A DNA stretch of 64,000 nucleotides, taken from NCBI GenBank assembly GCA_015847255.1, contig JADLZK010008219.1:496001-560000 (forward strand), in the 5' to 3' direction. This stretch comes from Hyparrhenia diplandra. Its lineage: Eukaryota > Streptophyta > Magnoliopsida > Poales > Poaceae. Positions within the stretch are counted from its first letter, which is position 1, and each line of letters starts with the position of its first letter. Positions 34,461 through 45,540 of this stretch are shown here, piece after piece. The translations under genes were made by a program, and so were the position numbers. The notes below the pieces were generated by a model. The model made no database searches. It was not told the origin of the DNA and saw only the letters and a program-made list of their open reading frames with translations.

Positions 34461-34728
34461 CTCCTAATGGTATTCTTTTTCGGACAATATCAAGAAATTC
34501 ATAACTCCAGACACAATTTGGATAACATGATGATCAACCATTCATCAGAGTGCTACCTTTCAATTGATTTAGAGAGGTTGGGCAACACCATCAGAGATTT
34601 AGAATGGTCAACCTTTCCCTTTTCCTTCGAGACCTCTATTAGAACTATTTCATATAATAATGCAATACATGGATCGCTTTCTTCAGTAATAAACATTTTT
34701 TTAAACAATTATTATCGTCATGTATTAG

Positions 34729-35311
34729 TGTCGATTCGGCTAAATTGGGCGCAATTGACACATAGATTGGGGAAATTGGGGAGGAGAGGGATGATGGTGG
34801 TGGTGACGGCGGCGTGGGGTGGCGACGGAGGGGCGGCGGTGGCCGCGCCCTTGCGACGGCGCGGCGGGCGGGGGGGCGGCGGTGCTGGCGCTGGTGCGGG
34901 AGAGAGGAGGCCTAAAACTGAAACCGATAGATATGTTTTATTTTCTTGCTTGACCCTCGAGATTACATGCCTTTTGCTTATATAGCCCGCCTAGTGGGAC
35001 TTGTAATCTAAGCAATCTCTATAAGGTTTCCTTATATGATTGGAATACCTTTTACAAGCAATTTCCTATTTATTATTTCCTAATAAGGGTCTCCTTATAG
35101 ATGAGATAGCCCCTTGCACACCAAAAAGTACCTAAGATAATCCTAACTTGAAGACGAAGCAAACTCGGGATCGTGACGGAAGATGGAAAGCGGCGGCGGG
35201 GGGGCCCGGCCTCCCCAGCGTGCACGCGCCTGGCCCCCCCCCGGGCCGGCGGCCGGGCGGCGCGTTTGGCCCAACTAGCCACTTTGGCTGGCCCGATTTA
35301 CGTTCATGACA
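34729..35311 (-). repeat. 3' LTR of the retrotransposon
   Basis: 583 bases on the left in plus coordinates. Includes 'cttatatagcccgcctagtg', a likely TATA/promoter part of the LTR. Preceded on the minus strand by the polypurine tract at 35312-35322. Confidence 0.92.
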
Positions 35312-36240
35312 TTTCCCCACCGTTCGACGAGGCGGCGCGTCCGCGTGCCGCCCTACCCACCGTGGTGGTGGCGAAAGGCACGTTGATTGGGGAAGTGAAA
35401 ATGTCGGGCCCGGCAGAGGATGAGGGGGCCGCTCTTGTCGTTGTTGTCGCTGAGATGCTGGAGTCCTTGTCGGAGAAGGAGAAGTTGAGGTGGAAATCGC
35501 CGAAGAAGGCGCGAACTTGAAGCTCATTGGCGGCTGGACGAAGGGCGTTCGCGCATGCACGACGCATGACGGAGGCGCTGAGGGTGCCCGAGAGCTCGAG
35601 CATCTGGCGAATTGGAGGTGGAGACGTGTAGGTGTAAGTCGCTGGTACCGTCACCTTTGCATGGAGTTGCCGGCAGGCGTGACGCGGTCGGCGACGTAGC
35701 GGCGGCGACGCAGTGAAGTCGAGGAGGCAGCCGAGAGTAGATCACCTGGGCGTGCCGACGGAGGGGCCCGATTGCTTCTCTCTTTGACCACGGTGCGCCA
35801 ACCGTGATGTTGTCGACGCGAAGAAGACTTCGCCGTTGTCGTCAAAGAGGAGGACGATGGCACCCTCGATCCGCTTGTCGGGCACGCCGGGAGAAGAAGG
35901 ATGCTAGCGAGGGGAACGCCTGATCCTCGCGAGGGCGGTGGGAGGTGGAAGCCCACCGCTACGCCGTGCGGAAACGCGTTCTCCCAGCCAGAAGTCCTCG
36001 GAAGCTTTGAAGCGGCGGGAATGTAGTAGCGGTGAAAGTACCTCACGATGCCGAAGCGTAGACTCCACTCGGGCGAAGTTGAGCCCCTTCGATGGCGCCG
36101 GAGATGATTCCGAGCTCTTTGTTGAAAGTTGTGCCCACTTGCAGCTCGATGATCATGTTGTGTGTTGTCAGCCCTCGATGTCTTCCATGGCAACAAATGG
36201 TGACGTTCGTTCGTCCTGGCATGCGGTCACACAGCAGCCG

Positions 36241-37291
36241 TTATGTCGCCGCCGAGGCCACCGGTGGTGATCGTGGCGGGCCGCCGCTGGTGCCGGGTGA
36301 TAGCATCCTCCCGGCGTCGTCGTCGCTCGTCGTCGTTATGGCGGGCGGGCAAGGTCGATAGCCTCCTCCAGCGAACGAGGCTCGAACCATTCGGCGTGTT
36401 GCGGCGTTCGCGCGGAGGCCCTCCTTACCTAAGAGTCTCGACACGGTGGCGCTTGTCCCCTCGAGTTCCATGTGTAGTGCATAGTTCTCGAAGTCGTTGA
36501 TGTAGTCGATCGCCTTGCCTCCCCGGGAAGGCGGCGCGCACGCCCGGCGTCGAGGTAGCCGGGAGGTCCGGTGATGGCGTAGGGCGGTGCGTGAACTCAT
36601 CCCACTTGATTGGGGAGTTCTTCTTGGACAGATCCATGACCAGACTACAGCAATACCAATGAGGTGAAAGGCGCAAAGATAACTCACGAGTCGGCCGGGC
36701 GATCTCTTCATTAAGCTGGAAGAAGAGTTCCGGCTTGCGGCCGAGAGGTCCGGATCGTCGGTGCCGCCGTACTTCCTTGATCTGCGCGACACGTGACGTA
36801 GCGAGGGGAAGTGATGCCGCGGTGGCACCATCGGGGGGCCGCGGGTGGCGCTGAGGGAAGGGGCGAGGGGTGCCGCGGTTGGCATCATCTCTGCCAGGGT
36901 GTCCCGCGGTTGCAGGGTGTCGGTGGAGAGGAGGGCAGCCGGTCTTTCTTTGGGTCGTCGAGGGTGATGTTGAGGACGGCCGGGCGTCACCGGCAATGCC
37001 CTCATCTTCCTCCAATTTGGAGGATAGCAGGGTCGGAGCCATCGGCGGAGTCCGCGGCGGGGAGGGGGTGGCGGCCAAGGCGAGGCGGCCGGCCCTATGC
37101 CCGGCCGGCGGCGGCGGCCGAGGCGTCCTCCGCGCCGTCGTCGTCGTCGCGTCGGCCGGGTCCTTGACGTGATGAAGACGTACTCCATCCGAAGGCGAAG
37201 TCTTGATGTCGCGGCGCCTCGCGATCCGGTAGCGATGGGCGTCAAGGAGCTCCTTCAACGCCGCGTTGAACTCCTTGATCTCGGAAGCCAT
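36241..37291 (-). pseudogene. gag-like ORF of the LTR retrotransposon, frameshifted
   Basis: Starts at ATG 37291, just inside the 5' LTR: MASEIKEFNAALKELLDAHR. Proline- and arginine-rich stretches follow, then 'LFFQLNEEIARPTRELSLRL', 'SPIKWDEFTH', and in another frame 'GKAIDYINDFENYALHMELE'. These parts lie in different frames (36241-37245 and 36425-37600), so several shifts are present in this very GC-rich region. Position and composition point to a capsid (gag) protein; I cannot see a zinc knuckle. Confidence 0.6.
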
Positions 37292-37327
37292 GGGTGGTGG
37301 GAATCGCCCCGGTCTCCGGATACCGGT

Positions 37328-37901
37328 TGTCGATTCGGCTAGATTGGGCCGGAATTGACACGTGAGATTGGGGAAATTGGGGAGGAGAGGGATGATGGTG
37401 GTGGTGACGGCGGCGTGGGGCGGTGGCGGAGGGAGGGCGGCGGTGTGGCGCCCCTTGGCGCGCGCGGCCTTGAGTCTTGGGGGAGAGAGGAGGCCTAAAA
37501 ACTGAAACCGATAGATATGTTTTATTTTCTTGCTTGTCCCCTCGAGATTACATGCCTCTTGCTTATATAGCCCGCCTAGTGGGACTTGTAATCTGAGCAA
37601 TCTCTATAAGGTTTCCTTATATGATTGGAATACCTTTTACAAGCAATTTCCTATTTATTATTTCCTAATAAGGGTCTCCCTTATAGATGAGATAGCCCCT
37701 TGCACACCAAAAAGTACCTAAGATAATCCTAACTTGAAGACGAAGCAAACTCGGGATCGTGACGGAAGAGGGAAAGCGGCGGCGGCAGCCTCCCCTCCCA
37801 GCCAAGACGCAAGACGCCCCTCCCTCCCCTCTGGGCGGGCGGCGGCCGCGTTTGGCCCAACTAGCCACTTTCGGGCTGGCCCGGAGTTCTGGTTCATAAC
37901 A
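37328..37901 (-). repeat. 5' LTR of the retrotransposon
   Basis: 574 bases, on the right in plus coordinates. Collinear with 34729-35311; long identical runs such as 'ccgatagatatgttttattt' and 'gcacaccaaaaagtacctaa'. Confidence 0.92.
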
Positions 37902-37906
37902 ATTAG

Positions 37907-38730
37907 GAAGTGGAAAATTGTTGATAGTTATATTCTTGTTTTTCCTATATTGCCTTTATTATGTTTTTTTTTCTGATTGAATTACTTTAGATGACTGAAT
38001 GTGCTATAACTATAAGTTTGATCAGGCCGAGAACTCGGTAATATTGTGTCCATGCCACAATATTATGTTTTGCTAAGTTGTATGATCACATTTCACTAAT
38101 GGTTGTAGTTACTTTGAATGATTTTTGCGATAATTGTAGGCTTATGTTTTGCAATTGCTACAACAGCCAGGAATAAGAACAGGAGGTACTCGTGGAGGTG
38201 TACAAATAATTTGTAAGTTTGTTATCTGTAGCAATGCACGGGAGTAAAAGGGTGACATTGGTACTGTGGGAAAGAAAACCTCAGGTTGTCGGTCTGCCAA
38301 ACCATGCAAAAATCTAAAATACCGCCACTATAGCCTGCAATAGCGGTAAACAGAAATAGTTTCGTGGCAGGTCTTTGGTGATGTCATGCTCTCCCTAATT
38401 GTGTTAATTTCACAAACTTTAATTGGTTAGATTAAATGTCATTTAGCATCGGCATATATTTAATTTCAGTATTGTTATCTTATTGTGCGATCCATGTTTT
38501 TTTAATATAGAAGTTTATTTGTCCCAGTAGCAACGCACGGACACTATATTATATAATAATATATTTAATGATCTATCTAACAATACTAATTATGAATTAT
38601 CAATAGTAATACTCTTTTATATATAATTGGTCAAAGTTTAAAAATATTAACTTTCCAGGCGAATGACCCCGTCTCTTAGACACGGATCATCTATAAAAAA
38701 AACTAAGATATGGATTAACGAACAACCATT
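37907..38730. other. Intergenic, no recognised gene
   Basis: AT-rich DNA. 'gcaatgcacggg' (about 38,232) and 'gcaacgcacgg' (about 38,530) are motifs common in grass repeats, but I cannot bound an element. Confidence 0.35.
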
Positions 38731-38732
38731 GG

Positions 38733-39070
38733 CACTGCTGGAGACATGGTCTTTGCCTAGTGTAAAATATTGGACACTCGGCAAAGAGGTCTATTTTGCC
38801 GATTGTCCCACTCAGCAAAAAAAAAAAACACTAGGCAAAATGTCTCTTTGCCATAACACTTAGAAAATAGGTTTCTTTGTCGAGTGTGGACTCTCGGCAA
38901 ATATAAACACTCATAAATTGGTCTTTTTTGCCGAGTGCCCGATTATTTACGGTCGGCTTTTTTTTTTTTTTTTTTTTTTTTTTGCCAAGCCACAAACGGT
39001 TTGCCAAGTGTATTTTTGGCCTTTTCCGAGTGTCGTCGAACACTCGGCAAAGCCTCTGATTCCGATAGTG
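38733..39070. mobile_element. Short CACTA-like element, 338 bp
   Basis: The right end, in reverse, reads 'cactatcggaatcagaggct', followed by 'ttgccgagtg'. The left end reads 'cactgctggagacatggtct', then 'ttgcc'. Several 'cactcggcaaa' and 'tttgccgagtg' copies fill it in both orientations, along with a T run of about 31 (from 38949). Candidate target duplication 'tgg'/'tga', with one mismatch. It has no coding capacity. Confidence 0.65.
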
Positions 39071-39177
39071 TGAGGTGCTTGCCTACATACCCTATTATTG
39101 AGAGTTATGGATTGGCAAACAACCACCGCCATGGATGCCTAACCTAGACGGCACGGATGATGACACAACTTGATCCA

Positions 39178-39184
39178 TATAAAT
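39178..39184 (+). promoter_or_regulatory. Candidate TATA box of the RALF gene
   Basis: 'tataaat' in 'gatccatataaatgcttc', about 255 bases upstream of the ATG at 39438, which would imply a long 5' UTR. Confidence 0.4.
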
Positions 39185-39437
39185 GCTTCTCATCATGAAA
39201 AGGTGCTTTCTTTAATCATTGAAGAGAGGCACAACACATGCCCATCGGTACACACCACCGTCGTCTAGCTTCACGTGTATCGTTAGGCGTGCTGTTGCTG
39301 TCGCACTCCACAGCAACCACCGTCCACACCCTCATCCAACTCCTCCTAATAATCCCATCAATACAAAACCGCGCGCCCCCCAACACACACTCCCGGCCGC
39401 ACTAGCTAGTTGGAGAACACTCGCAACCACACAAATA

Positions 39438-39791
39438 ATGGAGCGGCAAACTCGATTCGTCCTGCTCGTCTTGGCCTCCTTTGCCGCCGGGGTGCTCCTC
39501 GCCAGCTCCGCCGCTGCGGCGGACTTGTCCTTGGCTGGTGCTCACCAGGCCGCCATGCCGTCGTCGTCGCTCCACGCACTGCGGCGCGTCGAGGACGACG
39601 ACGCAAGCAGCAGCTTGTTCGTGGAGAGCGTGGAAGAGGCAGCGTACCCACAGAGGCGGGTGCTCTACGGGGGCGGGTATATCGGCTACGGGGCGCTCGC
39701 CGCGAGCAAGGCCGCCTGCTACGGCCCCTGCCCCGCTCGTGGGCAGGCCTATAGCCGCGGTTGCCTGGCCATCTACCAGTGCCGAGGTTAG
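39438..39791 (+). CDS. RALF-family peptide hormone precursor
   Basis: A 117-residue preproprotein. The signal peptide is about residues 1-28, with a variable acidic propeptide after it. The site RRVL (73-76) fits the RRxL site cut by the subtilase S1P in RALF precursors. The mature peptide then starts near YGGGYIGYGAL (77-87), carrying the YISY-like receptor motif, and ends YSRGCLAIYQCRG. Four cysteines lie at 94, 98, 109 and 115. The first pair is separated by only three residues, whereas classic RALFs have roughly nine, so this is a shortened variant. RALFs are secreted and act through FERONIA-type receptor kinases and LRX/LLG partners on wall growth, pH and immunity. I chose the ATG at 39438 because the signal peptide begins there; an in-frame ATG at 39219 lies in a region without leader features. 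Confidence 0.9.
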   Translation: MERQTRFVLLVLASFAAGVLLASSAAAADLSLAGAHQAAMPSSSLHALRRVEDDDASSSLFVESVEEAAYPQRRVLYGGGYIGYGALAASKAACYGPCPARGQAYSRGCLAIYQCRG

Positions 39792-40009
39792 AAGCTCCCG
39801 GCCGGCCTGTGAGGAAACGCGCGCAGTCATCGATCGTTACATGTCTGTTTCTTGTGCTAGTTCTTGTTTTTCTTTCTCTTTTGCATGTAATTCACTATAT
39901 GGACTAGGGGCCATATGTTGATGTGCATACTGTATAGTCTCAGCCTGACTCTCTCAGGCACTGATTTGTTTCCTCCCATAATAAATGTCTATTTATAGAG
40001 AGCTCATTT

Positions 40010-40565
40010 CTTAATTGGTTAGCACTTCCCACGTACGCCGGTTTAAATTAACATGATTATTCCTCGCTGCAAGTTGATGCCCTATCTTAATATATACAAG
40101 TCATCCACGTCATCCACACTAAATTATCCATGTCATCATCCTCTAATAATTGTATCATCATACCACTAACTTTGAACCTCTTAATGCGGGTAATCCATGT
40201 CATCTCCGCTAAGCGTAATTACTACTCCCTTGTGATGAAATATTTGGATAAGTTCTATAGCAAAGAAGATTTAATTACCCAGCTGGGTAACTTTGACGTG
40301 GAGCAAAGTCTACTCCAACACACAAACACCCACCACATATGTCAAAAGCCCAGTTGGCTCTTTCTGGTGGAAGGACATCATCAAACTTTTTTTGGTAAAT
40401 TCCAATGCTTATAGTTTGCAACACTACTCCTAGCAGAGCAACGCATCTCTTTTTCTGGACAGGAGGCCGGCAGGTCAGAATCATAAAGACACATATGTCC
40501 TCAGCTTTATTCCTTCACCAGAAAACCAAAATGGTCCATGAGATACTTTATTGATCAAGAAATGT
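40010..40565. other. Intergenic, no recognised gene
   Basis: Downstream of RALF. Short repeats of 'catccacgtcatccacac' type near 40,100-40,135. A 94-codon plus frame at 40130-40414 has no recognised domain. Confidence 0.35.
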
Positions 40566-40570
40566 ATATA

Positions 40571-40804
40571 CACCCTCCGTTCCACAAATAAAAGTCTGTT
40601 TTTGACTTCTACAATCCTTGTTTGACTATTCGTCTTATTTTTTATAAATAATAATATAAATAAATCATTATGAAAGTATATCTAACTATAAAATAAGTCA
40701 TAACAAAATAACTAAAATTTCTTAAAATTCTTTGAATAAGACAAACAGTCAAACGAGGATTGTATAAGTCAAAAATGAACTTTTTATTTGTGGGGCGGAG
40801 GGTG
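40571..40804. mobile_element. Stowaway-type MITE
   Basis: Inverted ends 'caccctccgttccacaaata' and, in reverse from the right, 'caccctccgccccacaaata', with inner matches 'aaaagt..ttttgact'. Flanking TA dinucleotides at 40569-40570 and 40805-40806. 234 bp, no frame. Confidence 0.88.
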
Positions 40805-41524
40805 TAATTTTTAGACTGACACACTACTCATAAGATGCAAGAAAATTGGGAGAGATTGAATAGTTATTACTGTAGGAAAAAGAGATTAGGATGAGAATAT
40901 TCAAGACATAGAGATTAGGATGAGAATATTCAAGACATGCACTTTCATCCTAATCTTGGGGCAATTCAAAGTTCAGCAGTAAAAAAGCTTACAATATACT
41001 CTTTTCTCTTGGCTCTGAGCATCTTGCAGTTGGCAATCATAAATTTTATGTTGGCTCCGAATCAGAGATAGATTGAATACAAGAAATTATGTATTAATTG
41101 GTTTGTGATAATAGTTTTGTGTCATGGTTTGATCCATTTAGCAAATTGTGTTGAAAAAGATCACGTGTAAATTCAACTTCCATAGCATTTCTGCCATGCT
41201 ACACAAGGTAAAAATGCTTTATTGATTCTTACATACATACATATATGTATCAGAAGTTTAGAAAACCAAAGTACACAACCATCTACATGAAGGTTGACAA
41301 TAGTATTTTACAATACATAAACAATATTGTGAAGTGTGTGCATACATAGCTCCAGCAACACACGAAAGAACATAGTATACTTTATTTCGGGTGGTAGCCT
41401 ACCACAAAATAACCAATGAACATCTTTCCATGCTCGTTCTGTACCCTTGGTCTCTCTGAAAAGATTATTGAAGAGGTCAATATATAATCTCTATGTGGCA
41501 GAAGAGCACATGTGTGTCCGTTGC

Positions 41525-41881
41525 TTAGACTTTTTCACTGGTCTTGTATTCAGAGCCGGCCTTAAAGTCAGCAGGGATGGCCTTATCATCAACACGGTAG
41601 CCACCACCCTTTGCTGCGAAGCGGATTGCGACAGGTCCCTCGATTGGCTCCTTGCTTTCGAAGGTATAGGTATTTTTTGACGACTCCTTGAGGTCATCCG
41701 AGAAATCCGTGGCACCGCTCGGCTTGACCGCCACCTCGGAGATGGCGACGTTGGTCTTGAGGATTAGTTTTTTAGAGGTGGAGTCCTTACCGACCGTGAT
41801 GGTGAGGGTCTCGCACGAGCCGATAGCAAACAGTGCCGCCAACGCCACCGCCGCGAGCAGGAAGGAGGACGAGGAGGCCAT
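41525..41881 (-). CDS. Group 2/3 pollen-allergen-like secreted protein, intact copy
   Basis: 118 residues. The signal peptide is about 1-22 (MASSSSFLLAAVALAALFAI). The mature part is a single expansin-C-terminal-like (CBM63-type) domain: LTITVGKDSTSKKL, ISEVAVKPSGATDFSDDLKE, PIEGPVAIRFAAKGGGYRV and IPADFKAGSEY. The 'P.(E/K)GP..(F/I)RF' and 'IPADFK.G..Y' patterns match grass group 2/3 pollen allergens. It is about 118 residues long, as expected for the family, with no lesion. Flanks from about 41,080 to 42,350 match the inverted-repeat arms, so all three copies share ancestry; this is the most diverged and the only undamaged one. Probable role: an apoplastic protein interacting with wall polysaccharide; tissue unknown. 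Confidence 0.88.
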   Translation of the reverse strand: MASSSSFLLAAVALAALFAIGSCETLTITVGKDSTSKKLILKTNVAISEVAVKPSGATDFSDDLKESSKNTYTFESKEPIEGPVAIRFAAKGGGYRVDDKAIPADFKAGSEYKTSEKV

Positions 41882-41994
41882 TGTTGAGCTTGCAAGTTGC
41901 TGCCAGAACCTTGTTTATTTCTTGATCGATGGAGAGAAGGATGGATATGGATGTGGGATGTGTGTGGCGATCGATGTTGTAGCTGGTCGCTGTG

Positions 41995-42001
41995 TATTTA
42001 T
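41995..42001 (-). promoter_or_regulatory. TATA box of intact allergen-like gene
   Basis: 'ataaata' on the minus strand about 115 bases upstream of the ATG at 41881, in the context 'cacccataaatac' shared by all three paralogues. Confidence 0.6.
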
Positions 42002-42379
42002 GGGTGGCGGAGGCAAGCAAACTGGGCATGGACGTATGGTGAGCCCCATAGATCGCTGGCTGACTTGTTTATCGACGGACACTTGTTCATTGCCACAAAT
42101 AGATTTGGGCCAGAAATTGCGGGTTGTCTTGATGTCTGATCGAACAGGACATGCAAACCTCTCAGAAAGTACGGGCATGCAACCCTCAACGTTTTTGTAG
42201 TACTAACTTTAGAGTAAAATGGGGCACAAGTCATTGTTCCCCTTGACACACTTAAACAAATTTAGTACTCCTTGTATCCCAAAATATACAAGGCAAACCC
42301 ATTTCAAAATTCAAATTTGTTAAAACTTTTTTGACCAACACTAATCTAAGTATATTACAATCTATACATACTCGATCTA

Positions 42380-42910
42380 TACATATCATCAACAATAAGG
42401 ATTGCCCATTTTCTTAAAATTAGGCTTGTTTTGGATCGCCATCACATGGCTACTGCCAGCACCTTTCTTGATGGCAGCCTCTGCTGTCTTAGGCATGCCA
42501 CACAGTTCAGTCAAGCCTTTCTCCGCCCCATGCATATGGTAGTTCGAGTTGAAGTTTCCATAGCTAAACAGAAGAGACGTTAGAATGAAATCAGTAGCCA
42601 ACTCTGGGCCAATTGGGAAGCCTAGCTTCTCTCATCTCTGAGTGTAACCAACCATCTTGATTACATATGGCCCAACTATTGCGCCTTCTGCTAGCTTGCT
42701 CTCAACAAGAGCCTTAGAGATATTGAACCTTTTAGTCCTAGCTTGAGTTTAGAACATATCCTCAAGCACCACGATCACATCGTGCACCGCATGATTGTTA
42801 TCGAAGTACATCTGCAGGTCAAGTTCCATACAAGCAAGTATAAGGCAACTCACTTCAAGATCAGCATCACATGGTTTCTTGAAAGTGTTTTTCTCAGCAG
42901 CAGGTGCAAA
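42380..42910 (-). mobile_element. Copia retrotransposon gag fragment
   Basis: The minus strand reads, in segments, 'LEVSCLILACMELDLQMYF', 'HAVHDVIVVLEDMF', 'RFNISKALVESKLAEGAIVG', 'LGFPIGPELATDFILTSLLF' and 'LTELCGMPKTAEAAIKKG'. These are in the order of a grass Copia gag (UBN2/retrotran_gag type). Stops and shifts interrupt it (for example TGA before 'EKLGFPIG'). No RT, LTR or primer site lies nearby. It is a relic next to the allergen-like gene. Confidence 0.8.
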
Positions 42911-42999
42911 CCTTGTTCCAAATTAAAAAGACGTTGTCTCTAGCAAACTTGCATCTAGAACCTTGAGAGTGAAATAAAATTATGTTTTCACCCTTATTC

Positions 43000-44100
43000 T
43001 TCAACCTCACGTACAGGGAGCACGAGACAATGGCCGAGATTCCGTCCTGCTGGTGGCATGGCCAACGAAGAGGGGTGGCGACACGACACGAGGGGGCCCA
43101 TGTGCACCTAAAGAGGGGCAAGGCGCTGGCCTACGGCTGCCTGAGCGCCCTGGCAAAGATATGACGGAGACGAAGGCACGCGGGATTCAAAGACTCGAGC
43201 AGCCTTGGGGATTTGAAGAGTCTAGTAGAGCAACCACCGCCGAACCGCACCGCCCTCCGCCTCGTGGGCTGGCATGATGCCATTGAGCCATGGAGCACAG
43301 GCTGTCTCCACGGGGCCAGCGAGCGGCGGAAGGGCGGCGAGGCCGCCGACAAGGCGTGTGGGTGGGAGGCGGCGGCGGGGATGGGGAATGCGGTTGGTGG
43401 TGTAGTGGTGATACGGACGGCGGGAGAGACGAGAACAAAATATTGATTCGGTGGAGAATGTGTGCAATCGATGGCAATAGTGGGGTAATTACCACCCAAC
43501 TACATGCCTATATTTATTTCAGGGAACTTGGAGCTGCAAAAGAGGTGCCCCACCGCCTTCACCCCAAATGAACTATCACTTGGGGTGTTTGGCTAAACGA
43601 TATTTTTTTAAAAAAAGTAAAAATTATTTTTAGGCATGATTGAGTTTTAGAGGCAGTTCTATTCCATTTTTGGGATACTAAAATATCAATTTTTAGGGTC
43701 GGTTGTCTTGATAGAATCGTTCTTGAAAATTGATTTTTAGAAGCACTTCTCTATATGGGTAACATGTTTTAGAGGCAAATGATACGATGAAATAAATGGC
43801 AACACAAGATTATCCTATGAATACAAGTCGATATGGGACCAACGAAAAATGGTAACATTTTTTGTGAACACTTGATGTTGCGGTGACACAAAAATGTTAA
43901 TGATGGATTATCAATTCATATAGTAACAATAAAATACTTTGCTTCTTGTCGTTGGATGATGATAGAGTGTGTAACACCTAAAAAAATTTTATCCTTTTGA
44001 AATAGATATAATAAATAAATTTATGTAAGTTTGTACTGATTGGGTTTCACTCAAATTCAAACTAATTAAAAAAAAATGTTGTCAAAAAAACTAATTAAAA
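43000..44100. other. Intergenic, no recognised gene
   Basis: 43,020-43,570 is GC-rich, with overlapping frames on both strands (the longest is 122 codons, minus, 43131-43499) but no domain. From 43,580 to 44,100 it is AT-rich. Nothing further can be supported. Confidence 0.4.
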
Positions 44101-44149
44101 AACACTTTTGAAAATGGCTTTGAAATATAAAAGAAAAAGGAAAAGGAAA

Positions 44150-44450
44150 ACACTCCGCGTCTCTCGTTTTTTGGTCCGAAGGCCCACTCCACTTTCCTCC
44201 GGCCTGCTATCTCCCTCTCCCTCTCCCTCTCTCGGCCTCCCGCACAGCCGCCACCGGCGCACCCGACTCCACCTGGCGAGTGGCCGAGGACGACGCAGTC
44301 GGGCGGCGCCCCTCCCAGATTCCGGCCCCTTGCCGCCCTGCGCCCCTGCTCCGCACATCCCTGGGCGGCTCACCGTCGAATCGGCCGGTGCGCGGGCGGC
44401 GGCTCCCTTCGTCCCAGCAACAAATATCCAATCGGCAAATTAACTGGTCA
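44150..44450 (+). other. Candidate shared 5' UTR exon
   Basis: A CT-rich, GC-rich leader-like segment ('ctccctctccctctccctct') at the upstream edge of the PPR/PRKRIP1 locus. An AT-rich intron-like region follows. It has the look of a plant 5' UTR with CT repeats. The 176-codon frame at 44280-44810 overlaps it but has no recognisable domain. The donor site is not certain. Confidence 0.4.
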
Positions 44451-45305
44451 GTTCCTCAATCCTCGTCTCCTCCGGTCCTCTCCTTCCGTCTCAGTCTCAT
44501 TCTCACCGTGCCTGGAACCCGAATTCCCGTTCGTCCAGTAGTTTTGTTCGTCATGTCCTGCTGTGCTGAAGCAGTGTCGCCATGCTTGAGCAAAGTTTCG
44601 GGACAGTGTTTCATTAGGGAAGCACTATGGCAGCTTAAACATTCAACACAAAGTCAAATCTCCAACCAGCTTGTTTGTTTGAGTGCTGATACTTATCCAG
44701 CTGCAGTCATTCTGTCTGACGTTACTGAAGCACTTGCCCTTAAACTTTTGAAAAGTAAAGCCGACTTTAGGTGTAGCAATGCCACCTGTTATTTTGATGC
44801 TTCGATCTGATACTTTGTCTTGTGTTATGGTCTTACGGAGTATTAAGTTGTGTTATGTTATATATACTCATGTCACTTGGCTATGGCCTTATCAAGTTGC
44901 GCACACAAATTATGTCTTATGTACGGTGGCTATGGTTTTATTAAGTTGTTAAACACCACTTATTTACTCATACTATGTTGTTTCATATTGAACCATGTGT
45001 ACTTACTTTATTATTGCTACAAAATTCCTAGTGTATACCCATGTCACTGTTTTTTATTCGAGAATTGTGTATTCTCGTAACCGATAAGTATCTTATCCAA
45101 TACCCATATCTGTACCAGGGCAACATAGGTGAAAAGTATATTTTTATTGCTTGCTTATATACATCTAATTTCCAACTTCAAGGTTTCTACATTCAACTCC
45201 TTGCGTGCATGACCAATTGACCACAAAATCCTCATTTAATTACATTATGGTATCTTCTGTGTGCTCCATCTGCTACTTGTTAAGGCCTAAAAGGAATAGG
45301 AATTC

Positions 45306-45408
45306 CAGTCTGGATAGTATGAACTTGAAGTCTGAAATCTGGATGTGTCCATATAAACACCTGAATATGGGAGAATATTCATGTTTGTTATCATTTGTTC
45401 ATGTGCAG
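45306..45408 (+). repeat. Duplicated intron 3' end, upstream copy
   Basis: 'cagtctggatagtatgaact', then 'tgaagtctgaaatctg' and 'tttgttcatgtgcag' followed by GC. It is matched at 49015-49102. The block ends in a consensus 3' splice site, so it would deliver a spliced leader to the PPR gene. Confidence 0.7.
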
Positions 45409-45540
45409 GCCTCCCTTCTAAGCCTGGTAGTGTGGGATCTCCCTACAGGCACCTGTACTGCAGGGGAGAAGCGTGAAAAACAAAGGGTACTGCTGCAGCT
45501 CCACCCACGCACCGCTTCAGCAACGTCGTGTTGCTCGCCA

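Larger units (their letters stand above)
34729..37901 (-). mobile_element. Complete non-autonomous LTR retrotransposon, 3173 bp
   Basis: Two direct LTRs (34729-35311 and 37328-37901) start TGT and end ACA when read on the minus strand. They flank an internal region of 2016 bases. The target duplication is 'attag' at 34724-34728 and 37902-37906. On the minus strand, the sequence next to the 5' LTR ('ccggtatccggagacc') resembles a methionine-tRNA primer site with mismatches. The sequence before the 3' LTR ('cggtggggaaa') is a clear polypurine tract. There is a gag-like frame but no protease, RT or integrase, so the element depends on a partner. The LTRs agree closely in their AT-rich half, with most differences being indels in G/C runs, which suggests a young insertion. 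Confidence 0.93.

Noticed and set aside
35651..37245. Long frames on both strands in the GC-rich interior of the LTR element
   Set aside because: They are overlapping shadows inside a retrotransposon; only the minus-strand gag-like reading starts at the right place after the LTR.
38949..38980. T run read as a retroposon tail
   Set aside because: It lies inside a CACTA-like element and has no target duplication or coding remnant next to it.
44280..44810. 176-codon plus-strand frame
   Set aside because: No domain, overlaps a UTR-like CT-rich segment, and composition changes from GC-rich to AT-rich inside the frame.
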